Shown: positions 36,055 through 45,535, numbered from the stretch's first letter. The stretch is 64,000 bases of DNA from Cutibacterium equinum (GCF_028021195.1 NZ_CP115668.1:1550001-1614000); one strand, 5' to 3'. Notes: generated from the sequence alone by a model not told the origin. Translations and numbers: made by a program.

Positions 36055-36765
36055 TCAGCCCAGGACCGTGAAGGTCCTGCAGGAGGGCTGACCCAGCGGA
36101 AGACTTGTGTCACTCGGCCAATCGCAGTTGCGCGACTTGAACCTGATGGTCAGCCTCTGGCCATCCAGATCAAAACCCGAGCCTTCTCGCGAGTCAGCCG
36201 TCTTGCTCCCGAGTCGAACCCCTTGGGCCACGTCGATCCTCGCGGGACTCTCGGGGTCAAACGTTTGAGCCTTGAACGAGGTCGGTTTGTCGAACACAAA
36301 CACCACGTACTTGTACGAGATCGGCTCACCGTTCGGCGTATGGCTCTCTCCGGTGAACTGCGCCGCTTCAAGGGCATTCATCACCCGCACCGTGCCCTCG
36401 ACGGTGTTCATCGGCAGCTTCTTCGACGTCGCCTTCTTTACCTTCTTTGGCTTCTGCGATGTCGGCTTGTGCTTGGGAGTCTTGACTGGCGCTACGGCGA
36501 CACGGGTCGGGGTTGAGGTTGGAGTGACAGTCGACTCGACCACGCTCGGAGTCGGGCTTGGAGTAGCAGAGCTTTCTTCCGGAGTAGGAATAGGAGTTGG
36601 CGAGGTCGTCTCGGATGGGGCCGGTGCAGACGATGTCACCTGGCTTGTCACCGGATTCTCGGCAGCAGTATTCGAGGAATCACTTGAGGAACATCCTGTG
36701 ACCAGGAGTCCAGCAGCGGCAAGGAGGCTCGTGAGTCGTATCAGGGTTGGCATACGATTCGGCAC
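36055..36765 (-). CDS. lipoprotein with Pro/Thr/Ser-rich spacer
   Basis: 236 aa. Signal peptide with lipobox LLVTGC (lipid-modified Cys at about residue 25). A low-complexity Ser/Thr/Pro spacer (residues 27-90) and a Lys-rich stretch (KHKPTSQKPKKVKK) follow. The C-terminal domain of about 115 residues has two Cys (SRNCDW, QPSCRT) that could form a disulfide. Starts at a GTG with AAGGA 7 nt upstream. The C-terminal domain is not recognised; the spacer suggests a surface-exposed domain held off the membrane. Confidence 0.8.
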   Translation of the reverse strand: MPNRMPTLIRLTSLLAAAGLLVTGCSSSDSSNTAAENPVTSQVTSSAPAPSETTSPTPIPTPEESSATPSPTPSVVESTVTPTSTPTRVAVAPVKTPKHKPTSQKPKKVKKATSKKLPMNTVEGTVRVMNALEAAQFTGESHTPNGEPISYKYVVFVFDKPTSFKAQTFDPESPARIDVAQGVRLGSKTADSREGSGFDLDGQRLTIRFKSRNCDWPSDTSLPLGQPSCRTFTVLG

Positions 36766-37223
36766 TGTGCTATCCTTTCAGCTTCGTTATAACCGCGGAT
36801 AGCCTAGCATCTACGGGATACACATGTATTCTCATTACACAAACCTCGGAACCGATGTTGCGACAGCCCGCACCCGCCGAAACAGCACCGATGAAGACGG
36901 CTTGTGAACCGACCATCATTGCTTTGTCAGACCCGACGCCGAGAAACCAATAGCGCTCTTCACCGCACTACGGATAGCCCACGGACACAACCCATACGCG
37001 GACACTGATACCACGGCCTAGGGTGTTTTCCCGACAAGGCGTGGGAGATCGTATTCGATGCGTGCGGTGCCGACGATCGGCGCGGCCTGGCCCAGTCGTG
37101 GTCATCACTGGGTACATGCGCCAGATGCGACTGCACCCCAGCCGGCACACAACCGCAGGAAGCCAGACGGAGCGGTACGTCGTCGGGGCGCCACGCAGTT
37201 GCTGCATGTGACGCACGCACGGT

Positions 37224-37263
37224 GGCATTGGCGGGCGTCCTCGAAGGCGTGCCCGCCAATGCC
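37224..37263 (-). terminator. hairpin terminator of the Pro/Gln-tailed membrane protein gene
   Basis: Perfect 13-bp stem, 37224-37236 with 37251-37263. It lies just past the stop at 37279. The rest of the 513-bp gap to the lipoprotein gene (36766-37223) shows no supported gene. Confidence 0.7.
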
Positions 37264-37278
37264 AGCCGGCGCTTGTAA

Positions 37279-38451
37279 CTAATGATCCTGCGGTGGCTGC
37301 TGCGGACCACCCTGCCACGGCTGTTGCGGGTACTGTTGCGGCTGCTGTGGTTGCTGTGGCGGGTACTGCGGTGGCTGCTGCGGACCACCCTGCCACGGCT
37401 GTTGCGGGTACTGCGGATGTGTCCTCTGCTGCGCCTGTTGCGGGTACTGCTGTGGATACTGCTGTGCCCGTTTCTGGGCAGCGGCGTCGTTTCGTCGCCT
37501 GCGGAGGATGAGCCACACGATCACCACAACAACGCCGATGAGTGCCAGGACGCCGACGACGAAGCCTACGAACTTTGCGACATCGAAACTGGACTGGTCG
37601 TCGTCGGAATCCTTGGTTGAACTGCCGGCGGCAGGCGTCTTCGACACACTCGGACTCGCTTCTATACTGTTTGACTCCCTCTCCGACGGCGAGGGCTCGG
37701 CAGTGGACTCCGATGGTTCGGCGCTGGCCAATGGCGTATCTGACGCCTCCGGCGAGTAGCTCGGCGTTACCGTCGACGACGAATCGTTGGGCCGCTCGGG
37801 TTCACCGATGTGACCAGTGAGTGCGGTCAGGACACCGGCCTGGATGACCACGTCAGTTCCTCTCGGCGCTTGGCGACCCGAGAACGTGACGGACTTACCG
37901 TTCTGTTCCGTGCGACAGATCTTCTTGCCATTGACGGTGCAGTTCACCTGGTCAATCTCCCAGGGCGTCGATACAGTGGCTTCCCAGTGCTTGATCAGCG
38001 GGTTGTCTGGCGACAGGTGGCGTCGTGAGAACACCGTCCATGGCTGGTGCTCGGTGAGGGCGTGAGCGAGTGTGTATTCAAGCCGCCACGGCCCGGACTT
38101 GATGGGATAGTCCTTGGCCTCGACCGTGTACCTACGGAGGCGCTGACCTTGGTGACCGGCCTCATAGGTGAGGTGAGTCTTGGGCTGTTTCCCATCCGGT
38201 CCCACGATGCGTACGCAGCTCAGGTCGTTGCGGCCTGCGACGCCCACCGGCACTGAAAAGTACACGCGATCAACGTTGGTCGTGAATCGCCATGTCACCG
38301 TCGACTTCGTGGTCATGCTGCCGTCGGCGTGGATCTCGTAGGTGGTGACGTGGTTGGATAAGTCGCCGATTTCATCGGCTGATGCCGGGACCGTCATCAG
38401 ACCCAGCATCATCACGATGAGGCCGAGAAATGCCATGGTACGAGCACGCAT
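37279..38451 (-). CDS. membrane protein with DUF2207-like extracytoplasmic domain and Pro/Gln tail
   Basis: 390 aa. Signal peptide (about 1-25); an extracytoplasmic domain (about 26-220) opening with TTYEIHADGSMTTKSTVTW, which resembles the start of DUF2207 proteins; a Ser/Pro/Glu-rich stalk; one membrane helix (about 292-315) followed by RRRR; then a cytoplasmic tail of repeated QYPQQPWQGGPQQPP units. No ribosome site is visible before the ATG at 38451, so translation may be leaderless. Function unknown; the layout suggests a membrane sensor or scaffold with a disordered cytoplasmic tail. Confidence 0.75.
   Translation of the reverse strand: MRARTMAFLGLIVMMLGLMTVPASADEIGDLSNHVTTYEIHADGSMTTKSTVTWRFTTNVDRVYFSVPVGVAGRNDLSCVRIVGPDGKQPKTHLTYEAGHQGQRLRRYTVEAKDYPIKSGPWRLEYTLAHALTEHQPWTVFSRRHLSPDNPLIKHWEATVSTPWEIDQVNCTVNGKKICRTEQNGKSVTFSGRQAPRGTDVVIQAGVLTALTGHIGEPERPNDSSSTVTPSYSPEASDTPLASAEPSESTAEPSPSERESNSIEASPSVSKTPAAGSSTKDSDDDQSSFDVAKFVGFVVGVLALIGVVVVIVWLILRRRRNDAAAQKRAQQYPQQYPQQAQQRTHPQYPQQPWQGGPQQPPQYPPQQPQQPQQYPQQPWQGGPQQPPQDH
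37291..37413 (-). repeat. 45-bp direct repeat inside the Pro/Gln tail
   Basis: Identical 45-bp copies at 37291-37335 and 37369-37413, with shorter related units between. Encodes the QYPQQPWQGGPQQPP tail repeat and is prone to copy-number change. Confidence 0.75.
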
Positions 38452-38618
38452 GTGAAAAACGTTAAAGGAGCGTAGGTCACAGGGGCGTCTTCTCGGATGA
38501 AGTGCAGCTGGTCAACCTCGGCCTGGGTGCGACATGCCGTCGTCGGTCAGCACGGCACAACGACACGATAGCGTTTCCCGCGATCGTCACTACGGGTCGA
38601 GCTGCCGCGACGGCCACG

Positions 38619-39839
38619 TCACTTTTTCCAGCGCAGACGGCCATCTTTGGCGACCTTGCACGTCAGCACTGTGCCTTTCTTTGTCACCCCCTGTGAGCCT
38701 TCACCTGAGCAGAACGATCCCCCATGCACCGTCTCCCGGCTTGGCTGCTCCCTCTTCGTCGAGCTGGATTCTGTGTGGTGTTTGGCTTTCTTTGTCGACT
38801 TTGATTCCGCGTGACGTCTTGTGGACCCACCGGTCGCAGAATGGCGAGTCGTGGGGGCTGTGTGGCGGGGCTTTGCAGCAGGTTTGGCGGCACGGGTCGC
38901 GGCAGGCTTGGCCGCACGGGTCACAGCAGGCTTGACAGCATGGGTGCCACCACCATGTCCGAGCACCACCGGGGCCCCGGAACTGGTCGGCAGCTTCTGG
39001 GCAGGGCAGCCGTGCAGGATACTCGCGACGGCGTCACGCTCGGGACTGGTCACCCACAGGTGGTACTTCGTCTTCACTGCCACCTGGCGCGCCACGTAGG
39101 CGCAACGGAACGGCTTGTTGGGTGGCAGCCACGTAGCAGCGTCACCATCACCCTTGGCCTCATTTGTGGGACCGTCAACGGCCAACAGGTTCAGCGGGTC
39201 GTTGGCGAATGCCTCACGGCTGTCTTCTGAGAGCTGTTGGGCTCCGGTCTGCCACGCGTTCGACAGGGCGACCACGTGGTCGATCTGGACTGCGTTGGAG
39301 CGTGGGCCGCGCTTGAACGCGATGGTTCGCCCGGTGTAAGGGTCGGGCAGGTCGCCGGATGTCACGGTGCAGTCGCCCGTTCCCGGCTTGTAGGTTTTGT
39401 TGACCAGGTCGCGGCGCAGGATGTCGTTTCGGGTGTCACAGCCGTTGCGGTCTACGTCAGCCCACGCCTGGCCGAACTGGTCTCGCGAGTACCCGGTCTT
39501 CGGGGCTCGCCCCTTGATAGGCAGCGCGGCAAGGGCGGCCGCAGCAGTGCCCTGCCCGGCCTTCCCCGACGCCTTGGGGCTGTGCGCAACGGTCGCAGTG
39601 GGCGTGACGCTGGTCGTCGGCGTGGGCGTCGGCGTGGCCTCGGCCTCCTGCGTCTTTGCCTGTACCGCCTGGGTTGAGGTCTCACTCGGGCTGGCCGTCT
39701 TGTCGGCGTCAGTACCTCCCGCGATGGCGGCGATAGCGATGATGACGGCCATCACGATGGCGGCGCAGCCGCAGCCTTTCGCTGTTTTCTTGCCCTTCCC
39801 GTTGGCGCTGGGGCTCGGGTCGGGGTGCTCGTTGGACAT
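38619..39839 (-). CDS. membrane-anchored HNH nuclease (GmrSD C-terminal/DUF1524-like)
   Basis: 406 aa. A short cytoplasmic start with KGCGCAA leads into one membrane helix (about 24-41), then a Thr/Pro-rich spacer. The nuclease domain (about 105-280) has RDLVNKTYKPGTGDCTVTSG, the catalytic VQIDHVVALSNAW and NDPLNLLAVDGPTNEAKGD, typical of extracellular HNH/DUF1524 enzymes. The tail has repeats of AKPAATRA type and a Lys-rich end with two Cys. GGAG precedes the ATG at 39839. Likely an extracytoplasmic DNase for nutrient uptake, competition or DNA processing. Confidence 0.82.
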   Translation of the reverse strand: MSNEHPDPSPSANGKGKKTAKGCGCAAIVMAVIIAIAAIAGGTDADKTASPSETSTQAVQAKTQEAEATPTPTPTTSVTPTATVAHSPKASGKAGQGTAAAALAALPIKGRAPKTGYSRDQFGQAWADVDRNGCDTRNDILRRDLVNKTYKPGTGDCTVTSGDLPDPYTGRTIAFKRGPRSNAVQIDHVVALSNAWQTGAQQLSEDSREAFANDPLNLLAVDGPTNEAKGDGDAATWLPPNKPFRCAYVARQVAVKTKYHLWVTSPERDAVASILHGCPAQKLPTSSGAPVVLGHGGGTHAVKPAVTRAAKPAATRAAKPAAKPRHTAPTTRHSATGGSTRRHAESKSTKKAKHHTESSSTKREQPSRETVHGGSFCSGEGSQGVTKKGTVLTCKVAKDGRLRWKK

Positions 39840-39909
39840 TCTTACTCCGTTGTCATGCTGCCGCGATGCGGCTCATGTGGTCACGCTCACCGGCAGTGAG
39901 GCGTGCTAG

Positions 39910-40244
39910 TCAGGTGGCGAGGATGGCGTCTGTAACCCACCGGCTCAGGGCGGCATCCTCGGATGTCGAATCTGATATGGCGTCGGACACGGCAGTCAGG
40001 TCGGGTAGCAGCCATCGGGCTGTGGCAACCTTGACCCGCTCCTCGCATGCTGGCGGCTGGGGTGTCAAGAGGCCCAGCCGGATGTGGGACCGGGTGCTTC
40101 GTCGGCTGCCATGCGACGCAAGGTCTCGTATGTGACGGCCCCCTTGGGTAGATTCGCCGCACGGTACATCGCGATGAGGATTGGGATACTGAGGTCCCGC
40201 TGGCGGTTTACGATGAGCCGATCGAGAGCTGCCACGTCATCCAT
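39910..40244 (-). pseudogene. small frameshifted gene of unknown function
   Basis: From the ATG at 40244 one frame encodes 59 residues (MDDVAALDRLIVNRQRDLSI and on to ETLRRMAADEAPGP), ending at TGA 40065-40067. The neighbouring frame then continues protein-like sequence (CEERVKVATARWLLPDL, AALSRWVTDAILAT) to TGA 39910-39912. A single frameshift near 40080 would join them into about 111 residues. Both parts have normal residue composition, unlike random frames here. Ends 70 bp before the HNH nuclease start on the same strand. Family not recognised. Confidence 0.4.
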
Positions 40245-40510
40245 GATCAGGTTCTTGCGTCGTGGCGAACATGTTAGAAGGGTATCGTCTGCACAACTGA
40301 GTGCCGCCAGGTGAGGTCGCGAAAACCCAGTCCCACCAGGGACTGCACGCTACTGACTTGCCGGTACGAGCCACGACCACCACGGCCTGTCGCCAGAGCG
40401 CGCCGACGACGCTCACTGCCGCAGACAGATCCAGCCGCGGTCACCGGATGCACACAGCAATTCGTATCGCTCAGCGAAATACCGAATGAGCGTTGAGCTT
40501 TCGACGAAGG

Positions 40511-40661
40511 GCATTGCCCGGGTTCCCGGGGATGTCCCGAGGCAGCCCGCAGGGTCGGAGTATCCACCAGAGCATTGCCCGGGTTCCCGGGGATGTCCCG
40601 AGGCAGCCCGCAGGGTCGGAGTATCCACCAGAGCATTGCCCGGGTTCCCGGGGATGTCCCA
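40511..40661 (+). CRISPR. minimal CRISPR array, type I-E-like, three repeats and two identical spacers
   Basis: 29-bp repeats at 40511-40539, 40572-40600 and 40633-40661; the last differs only in its final base, as terminal repeats often do. Spacers of exactly 32 bp at 40540-40571 and 40601-40632 are identical to each other. The repeat contains the CCCGGG-TT-CCCGGG stem and a GGGGATGTCCCG end, matching by position the conserved GGGGAT-x-CCG end of type I-E repeats; 29+32 spacing is the type I-E standard. The leader would lie left of 40511. No cas gene is in the window. The alternative is a plain 61-bp tandem duplication. Confidence 0.65.
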
Positions 40662-40863
40662 CACCCCAGGAGAGCATGACCGCAGGTACGGTTTGGGTAC
40701 AGATCGTCTGAGACCGTGCAGGCAAAACCCCTAGCCACAGTCGTACCCGGTACAGTCACATAGCGACGCTCAGAGCCACCCCGCACCGCTACCTGCCACA
40801 TGGCGAGGGCGTAGAAAAAACCACCTGACAAGCGGTAATGCCGTCAAAGTGGCCCTGACTAGG

Positions 40864-40939
40864 TGGTCGGGGCGACAGGACTCGAACCTGCGATCTCCTG
40901 CTCCCAAAGCAGGCGCGCTAGCCACTACGCTACGCCCCG
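40864..40939 (-). tRNA. tRNA-Pro(TGG)
   Basis: Cloverleaf on the minus strand: acceptor CGGGGCG with CGCCCCG, anticodon stem CCTGC/GCAGG with loop TTTGGGA giving TGG, T-arm GGTTCGAGTCC, and an encoded 3' ACCA. Confidence 0.95.
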
Positions 40940-40940
40940 T

Positions 40941-40963
40941 CTCGTCGCGACGTCCGCGACGAG
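40941..40963 (-). terminator. hairpin between the alpha/beta hydrolase gene and tRNA-Pro
   Basis: Perfect 9-bp stem, 40941-40949 with 40955-40963. It is placed to end the lysX/hydrolase transcript before the tRNA gene. Confidence 0.5.
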
Positions 40964-41031
40964 AACGTCGACAGCTTAGTGGATCACCCCGTCACCGGGC
41001 CAATGGGCCACCTCGCCGCCGGGAAATCCCG

Positions 41032-41973
41032 TCACCGCGTCACCGAACGAATGGCGTCGGCAATAGCCTCAGGACGGTCCAACATCATGAGGTGATGGGA
41101 GTTCTCCACGACGAGCAACGTCGCACCGAGCATCGCGGCCAGACGCTCATGGAGGCCCAGATCCTGTTCCTGTCCCGAATAGACCGCCGACAACAACACC
41201 GTCGACGTGCCCGGCCACGGATGGTCCGAACGGACGACCATGAGATCCCATGCCTGCCGGTCGTATGCGATCCACTCAGCTACCGCCATCGCCATGGCGT
41301 CAGGACTCCCATAGACCCGGTGCAGCCGATGTTCATGAAATTGATGCCACACCGCTTTCCCGGACCTTCGCGTCTGTGCCATCACCCCAATGGCAAAAGC
41401 GTTGCGGCCCAACGAGCCCGCCACGGAATCCATCAGCTTGTAGACGGCATTCGGTAGCGCGATGCTGCGTTCGCGTGGCGGATGAATCGGCCATTCCACT
41501 GACGGGTCCACGAATACGATTCCGGCGACGGCGTCGGGATGGAGTCGAGCGAAGGCTTCTGCGTGGAAAGCTGCCATGGAGTGGGCAACGAGAACGACTT
41601 TCCGCGGCTCCTTGGTGTCCCCATGCCCTTGGATGATCTCGACCAATTCGGTCAGACTGTCGATCTCCTCGCCGAGATCCGGGTAGCGTCCTGGCCACGC
41701 TGTTCCGCCCAGGCCAGGCCGGTCATAGGTGACGACGTTGAAGTCCTGCAAGCGATCCACGACCGGTTTCCAGAAATCACTCGATGCTGCGGCGCCAGCC
41801 ATGAGCACGATGACCGGTTTATCGTCGTTGGCATCGGGTCCTTCCCCGTCGTCGTAGACGACGCGAATTGGCCTTCCACCGAGCTGGCGAACCGACGTCA
41901 CGGCGCCATGGGATGAGTCAAGAACCTTGTGACCGTTCCCCTCCGATTCGCCGACCTCAGCATCCTCGTTCAT
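41032..41973 (-). CDS. alpha/beta-fold hydrolase
   Basis: 313-aa probable esterase or hydrolase. Oxyanion region VLMAGAAASSDFW; nucleophile elbow VAHSMAAFHAE (G-x-S-x-G variant AHSMA); acid probably in IVFVDPSVEW or a later Asp; catalytic His in VENSHHLMMLDRP near the end. The ATG at 41973 is preferred, GAGGGA lying 6 nt upstream. Starts 37 bp after the lysX stop on the same strand, so probably co-transcribed. Substrate unknown. Confidence 0.82.
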   Translation of the reverse strand: MNEDAEVGESEGNGHKVLDSSHGAVTSVRQLGGRPIRVVYDDGEGPDANDDKPVIVLMAGAAASSDFWKPVVDRLQDFNVVTYDRPGLGGTAWPGRYPDLGEEIDSLTELVEIIQGHGDTKEPRKVVLVAHSMAAFHAEAFARLHPDAVAGIVFVDPSVEWPIHPPRERSIALPNAVYKLMDSVAGSLGRNAFAIGVMAQTRRSGKAVWHQFHEHRLHRVYGSPDAMAMAVAEWIAYDRQAWDLMVVRSDHPWPGTSTVLLSAVYSGQEQDLGLHERLAAMLGATLLVVENSHHLMMLDRPEAIADAIRSVTR

Positions 41974-42010
41974 GGTCATTCCCTCTCTCACACCACACTT
42001 GTCCTGGGCC

Positions 42011-45000
42011 TCACGACGTGCGCGGACGCACGAGCGGGAAGGCAATCGTCTCGCGAATTGACGTGTTCGTCAGCATCATCACCAACCTGTCCATTCCCAT
42101 TCCCATTCCCCCCGACGGAGGCATGGCGTATTCCAAAGCCTTCAGGAAGTCCTCGTCCAGCTCCATGGCCTCCGGATCTCCCCCGGCTGCCAGCAACGAC
42201 TGGGCGGTGAACCGCTCACGCTGGATCACCGGATCGACGAGCTCGGTGTAGGCAGTAGCCACCTCGGAACCAAAGATGATGAGGTCCCACTTCTCGGCTA
42301 GGCGCGGATCGTCACGATGCTGGCGGGTCAACGGAGAGACGTCGGTCGGAAAGTCGCAGAAGAAGGTCGGTTCGACGGTGACGTGCTCGCTGAGGTGTTC
42401 GTGCAACTCGAGGATGACGTCGCCACGGCTCCACTTCGGCATCGTCGCGATACCAACCTTGTTGGCGTATTCGATGAGTTTGTCCTTGGGGGTGTCGGCG
42501 CTGACCTCTTCCCCCAGTCCTCGCGAGATTCCCTCGTTGACGGTCACGACATGCCACTCGCTGGCCAGGTCGATCTCGTGGTCAACTCCCTTGTGGTCAC
42601 GTCCCCGCACCACGGTGTCACCGATCGCGTTGCGCGCCGCTGCAAGGATCATCTCGCGCGTGAGATGGCGCATCTGCACGTAATCGCCATAGGCCTGGTA
42701 AGCCTCCAACATCGTGAACTCAGGATTGTGAGTGGCGTCAGCTCCCTCATTGCGGAAGTTCCTGCCGATCTCGAAAACTCGTCCAACTCCGCCAACCATG
42801 AGCCTCTTGAGGTACAACTCCGGGGCAATGCGCAGGTAAAGGTCCAAGTCGTAGGCGTTGATATGTGTGCGGAACGGCCGAGCATTGGCGCCACCGTGGA
42901 TCGTCTGCAAAATTGGGGTCTCGACCTCGAGGTAATCGTGACTCAGCAAGGTTTCACGCACCGCACGGATGGCGTTCGAGCGAGCCCTCAACTGATGCTG
43001 AGCAGCCGGGTTGACGATGAGATCGAGGTAACGCTGTCGCACCTTCGCCTCAGGATCATTGAACCCCGACCGTCTCGATGGCAACGGCCGCAGCGATTTC
43101 GCCGCCAACCGCCACGAACTCGTCTCCAAACTCAGTGTTCCATTGCGAGATGCGCCCACTGTCCCGCATGCCACAAGGTGGTCTCCCAGAGACACCACGT
43201 GACGGAATTCCCGGAGTCCATCGGCTCCCAGAGACTCCCGCTCCAACACCAACTGGCATGACCCGGTCCAATCGAACAGGTCGACAAAGATGACGCCGCC
43301 ATGGTCACGGCAGGCGTCGATCCGCCCGGACACCGTCATCTGCTCACCAGTCGCCTCGACCACGACGTCGCCAGGACGGTGATCGGGCTTGCAATCGGGC
43401 GGATAGGCCTGGACCCCGGACTCGATGAGTCGTTCACGTGTGGCCATCCGGGTACGAACCTGCTCCGGGAGACGCCGCTGTGGGAGGGCAGGAGTGCGCC
43501 TCTCATCCAAGAACTCCGCGATCTCAGGATGACCGCTGATCGAGTAGATCGGTTGCGGCGGGGGCTCCACCGGGTAGAGCCAGCGCGGAATGTCGAGCTG
43601 ACCCTCGGCAATACCCATCGCCAGACCAACCTGAGCCAGGTCAGAGGTATCGGCGAAGTTGAGGTAGCGGGTCTGCCAGCTCGGCTTGTACTTGACGTTG
43701 GATCGATAGAGCTGCTCAATCTGGAACCACTTCGAGGCAACGAGCACGAGCCAGCGGTTGAGACGGCGTACCGGGGATGCGCCGACACGAGCACCTTCCT
43801 CGATCGCCTCACGGAACACTGCGAAGTTCATCGACACACGCCTGATGCCGATCTCGGGCCCGGCAGCCATGAGACCGGCAACCATGAGCTCGGTGACCCC
43901 GTTGTCGGCCCCGTCCAGGTCACGGCGCATGACGTCAAGGGATAATCCGTCAGCACCCCACGGCGCGAAGGAGAGAATGCCTGCCGTCTGGCCAGCACAC
44001 GGACCATCGTCGGGGTACAGCGCCTCCACCATGACGCATCGTCCGTCGAGCGGGTCTCCCAGCCGAGAAAGCGCCATCGAGAACCCCCGCTCGTCACCAT
44101 TCTGGCGCCATTTGTCGGTGAGATCGATGAGACCTTGGAGCTCGTGAGGATTGATGTCCTCATGGCGACGTACTCGGGTGGTGTATCCCATTGCGCGCAG
44201 CTTGGTGACAGTGCGGCGCACCGGCTTGAGATCGGGATCATCGAGGCTGAACGTCGCGGGAGAGATGATGGCCTCGTCGCCGATACGCATGGCCTTCAGC
44301 CCGGCCTGATTCCATGCCGTCGCGCCTTCCTCGGAGGTGCCGACGACGGCGGGAACCCAACCATAGGTGTGGGCCAGGTCAAGGAATGCCTCGATAGCAC
44401 CTCGCCACTGATCCGCAGGGCCAACGGGATCTCCCGAGGCCAGTGCGACCCCTGCTTCGGTTCGATAACACACTGCCGCATGGCCGTTTCGCGAGAACAC
44501 GACCGCCTTGTCACGACGCAGGGCGAAATAGCCGAGAGAATCCGCCGGATTGTCGTCCAGGAGCCGGCGCAACCGCAGTTCGTCGGACAAGCTCATCATG
44601 GCGAGGTTGCGCTGAGATCGCAGAGTGACGATCAGGGCAGCGACCAGCACGAGGGCAAGGAGGAAGGAAATCACCTTCTGCACCCAGTACGCAGTGGTGG
44701 GGGGCGGTGCAATCTCGGTTCCATTACCGCGAATGATCCGATTGACGATGTACACCAAACGGTTGCGAGGCCGCTCGACACCGCCAGTCAACCAGACCAG
44801 CAACCAGCCGATGAGGCCAGTCGCCAACAACCCACCGCCGAGAACGCCGATGGCCTTGCCGAGATTGGCCCGAACCGTGTGCGCCGCAAAGTCCTTACGA
44901 TGAGTCAGCAGGGCCGTGAGGATCCAGCCGACGGAGAAGACATTGAACAGATAGCCGGCGATATTGAGGTCATTCAGGGTGTCCGTCGGGCTGCCCATGA

Positions 45001-45391
45001 TGACCTCGGCAACAACAACGACGAAAAACGCGGCCGCGACAAGCCACATCAGTCCGAAGACAATAATGCTGACCCACCAGGCGAACCTCTTGCGCCGCGA
45101 CAGCGCATCCGCTAGCACCAGCAAGACGACAGCGCCCGCCCAGCCAAAGCCATCGATCGGGAAGATGAGCACCGAGAACAGGTTGTTCACGGCTGCGACC
45201 CATGCCGTGCGGCTGAAGACCAAACGCAAGACGATGAGCGCAACGGCGATGTTCATCAATCGAGGTACGACGACCACCGGCGTCGACCTCGGATTCGGGG
45301 TCGACCTCGGATTCGGGGTCGACGGAGAACCAGACCGCGTTCGGGCTGTCGTTGCCGCTCGCGTATCAGGTGCAGGGTGGGACGAAGTCAC
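42011..45391 (-). CDS. lysX: bifunctional phosphatidylglycerol lysyltransferase / lysyl-tRNA synthetase LysX
   Basis: About 1126-aa fusion. The N-terminal part has about seven membrane helices, followed by a DUF2156/GNAT-like transferase domain (LGYFALRRDKAVVFSRNG, VSMNFAVFREA). The C-terminal about 480 residues are a class II LysRS with OB fold, motif 2 NFRNEGADATHNPEFT and motif 3 GGMGMGMDRLVMML. As known for mycobacterial LysX, lysine is charged to tRNA and moved to phosphatidylglycerol, lowering surface charge and raising resistance to cationic peptides. The start is uncertain: a GTG at 45391 with a weak site, or an ATG at 45256. An 18-bp tandem repeat (45283-45318) codes NPRSTP twice near the start. 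Confidence 0.92.
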   Translation of the reverse strand: MTSSHPAPDTRAATTARTRSGSPSTPNPRSTPNPRSTPVVVVPRLMNIAVALIVLRLVFSRTAWVAAVNNLFSVLIFPIDGFGWAGAVVLLVLADALSRRKRFAWWVSIIVFGLMWLVAAAFFVVVVAEVIMGSPTDTLNDLNIAGYLFNVFSVGWILTALLTHRKDFAAHTVRANLGKAIGVLGGGLLATGLIGWLLVWLTGGVERPRNRLVYIVNRIIRGNGTEIAPPPTTAYWVQKVISFLLALVLVAALIVTLRSQRNLAMMSLSDELRLRRLLDDNPADSLGYFALRRDKAVVFSRNGHAAVCYRTEAGVALASGDPVGPADQWRGAIEAFLDLAHTYGWVPAVVGTSEEGATAWNQAGLKAMRIGDEAIISPATFSLDDPDLKPVRRTVTKLRAMGYTTRVRRHEDINPHELQGLIDLTDKWRQNGDERGFSMALSRLGDPLDGRCVMVEALYPDDGPCAGQTAGILSFAPWGADGLSLDVMRRDLDGADNGVTELMVAGLMAAGPEIGIRRVSMNFAVFREAIEEGARVGASPVRRLNRWLVLVASKWFQIEQLYRSNVKYKPSWQTRYLNFADTSDLAQVGLAMGIAEGQLDIPRWLYPVEPPPQPIYSISGHPEIAEFLDERRTPALPQRRLPEQVRTRMATRERLIESGVQAYPPDCKPDHRPGDVVVEATGEQMTVSGRIDACRDHGGVIFVDLFDWTGSCQLVLERESLGADGLREFRHVVSLGDHLVACGTVGASRNGTLSLETSSWRLAAKSLRPLPSRRSGFNDPEAKVRQRYLDLIVNPAAQHQLRARSNAIRAVRETLLSHDYLEVETPILQTIHGGANARPFRTHINAYDLDLYLRIAPELYLKRLMVGGVGRVFEIGRNFRNEGADATHNPEFTMLEAYQAYGDYVQMRHLTREMILAAARNAIGDTVVRGRDHKGVDHEIDLASEWHVVTVNEGISRGLGEEVSADTPKDKLIEYANKVGIATMPKWSRGDVILELHEHLSEHVTVEPTFFCDFPTDVSPLTRQHRDDPRLAEKWDLIIFGSEVATAYTELVDPVIQRERFTAQSLLAAGGDPEAMELDEDFLKALEYAMPPSGGMGMGMDRLVMMLTNTSIRETIAFPLVRPRTS

Positions 45392-45535
45392 GCCCCAACT
45401 GTGCCATGTGCCGCGGACACAACCAGAACCCCACCGGAAGAACACCGACTTTGAGGCCCTGTACACGACACAACCGATATACAAACGAGCTTTCTCGGCG
45501 GATTCAGCATTGTGGTAGATGGTGGTTCGGCGACA

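Noticed and set aside
36968-37516. Minus-strand Ala/Thr/Val repeat frame
   Set aside because: Out-of-frame reading of the Pro/Gln repeat DNA; low complexity only.
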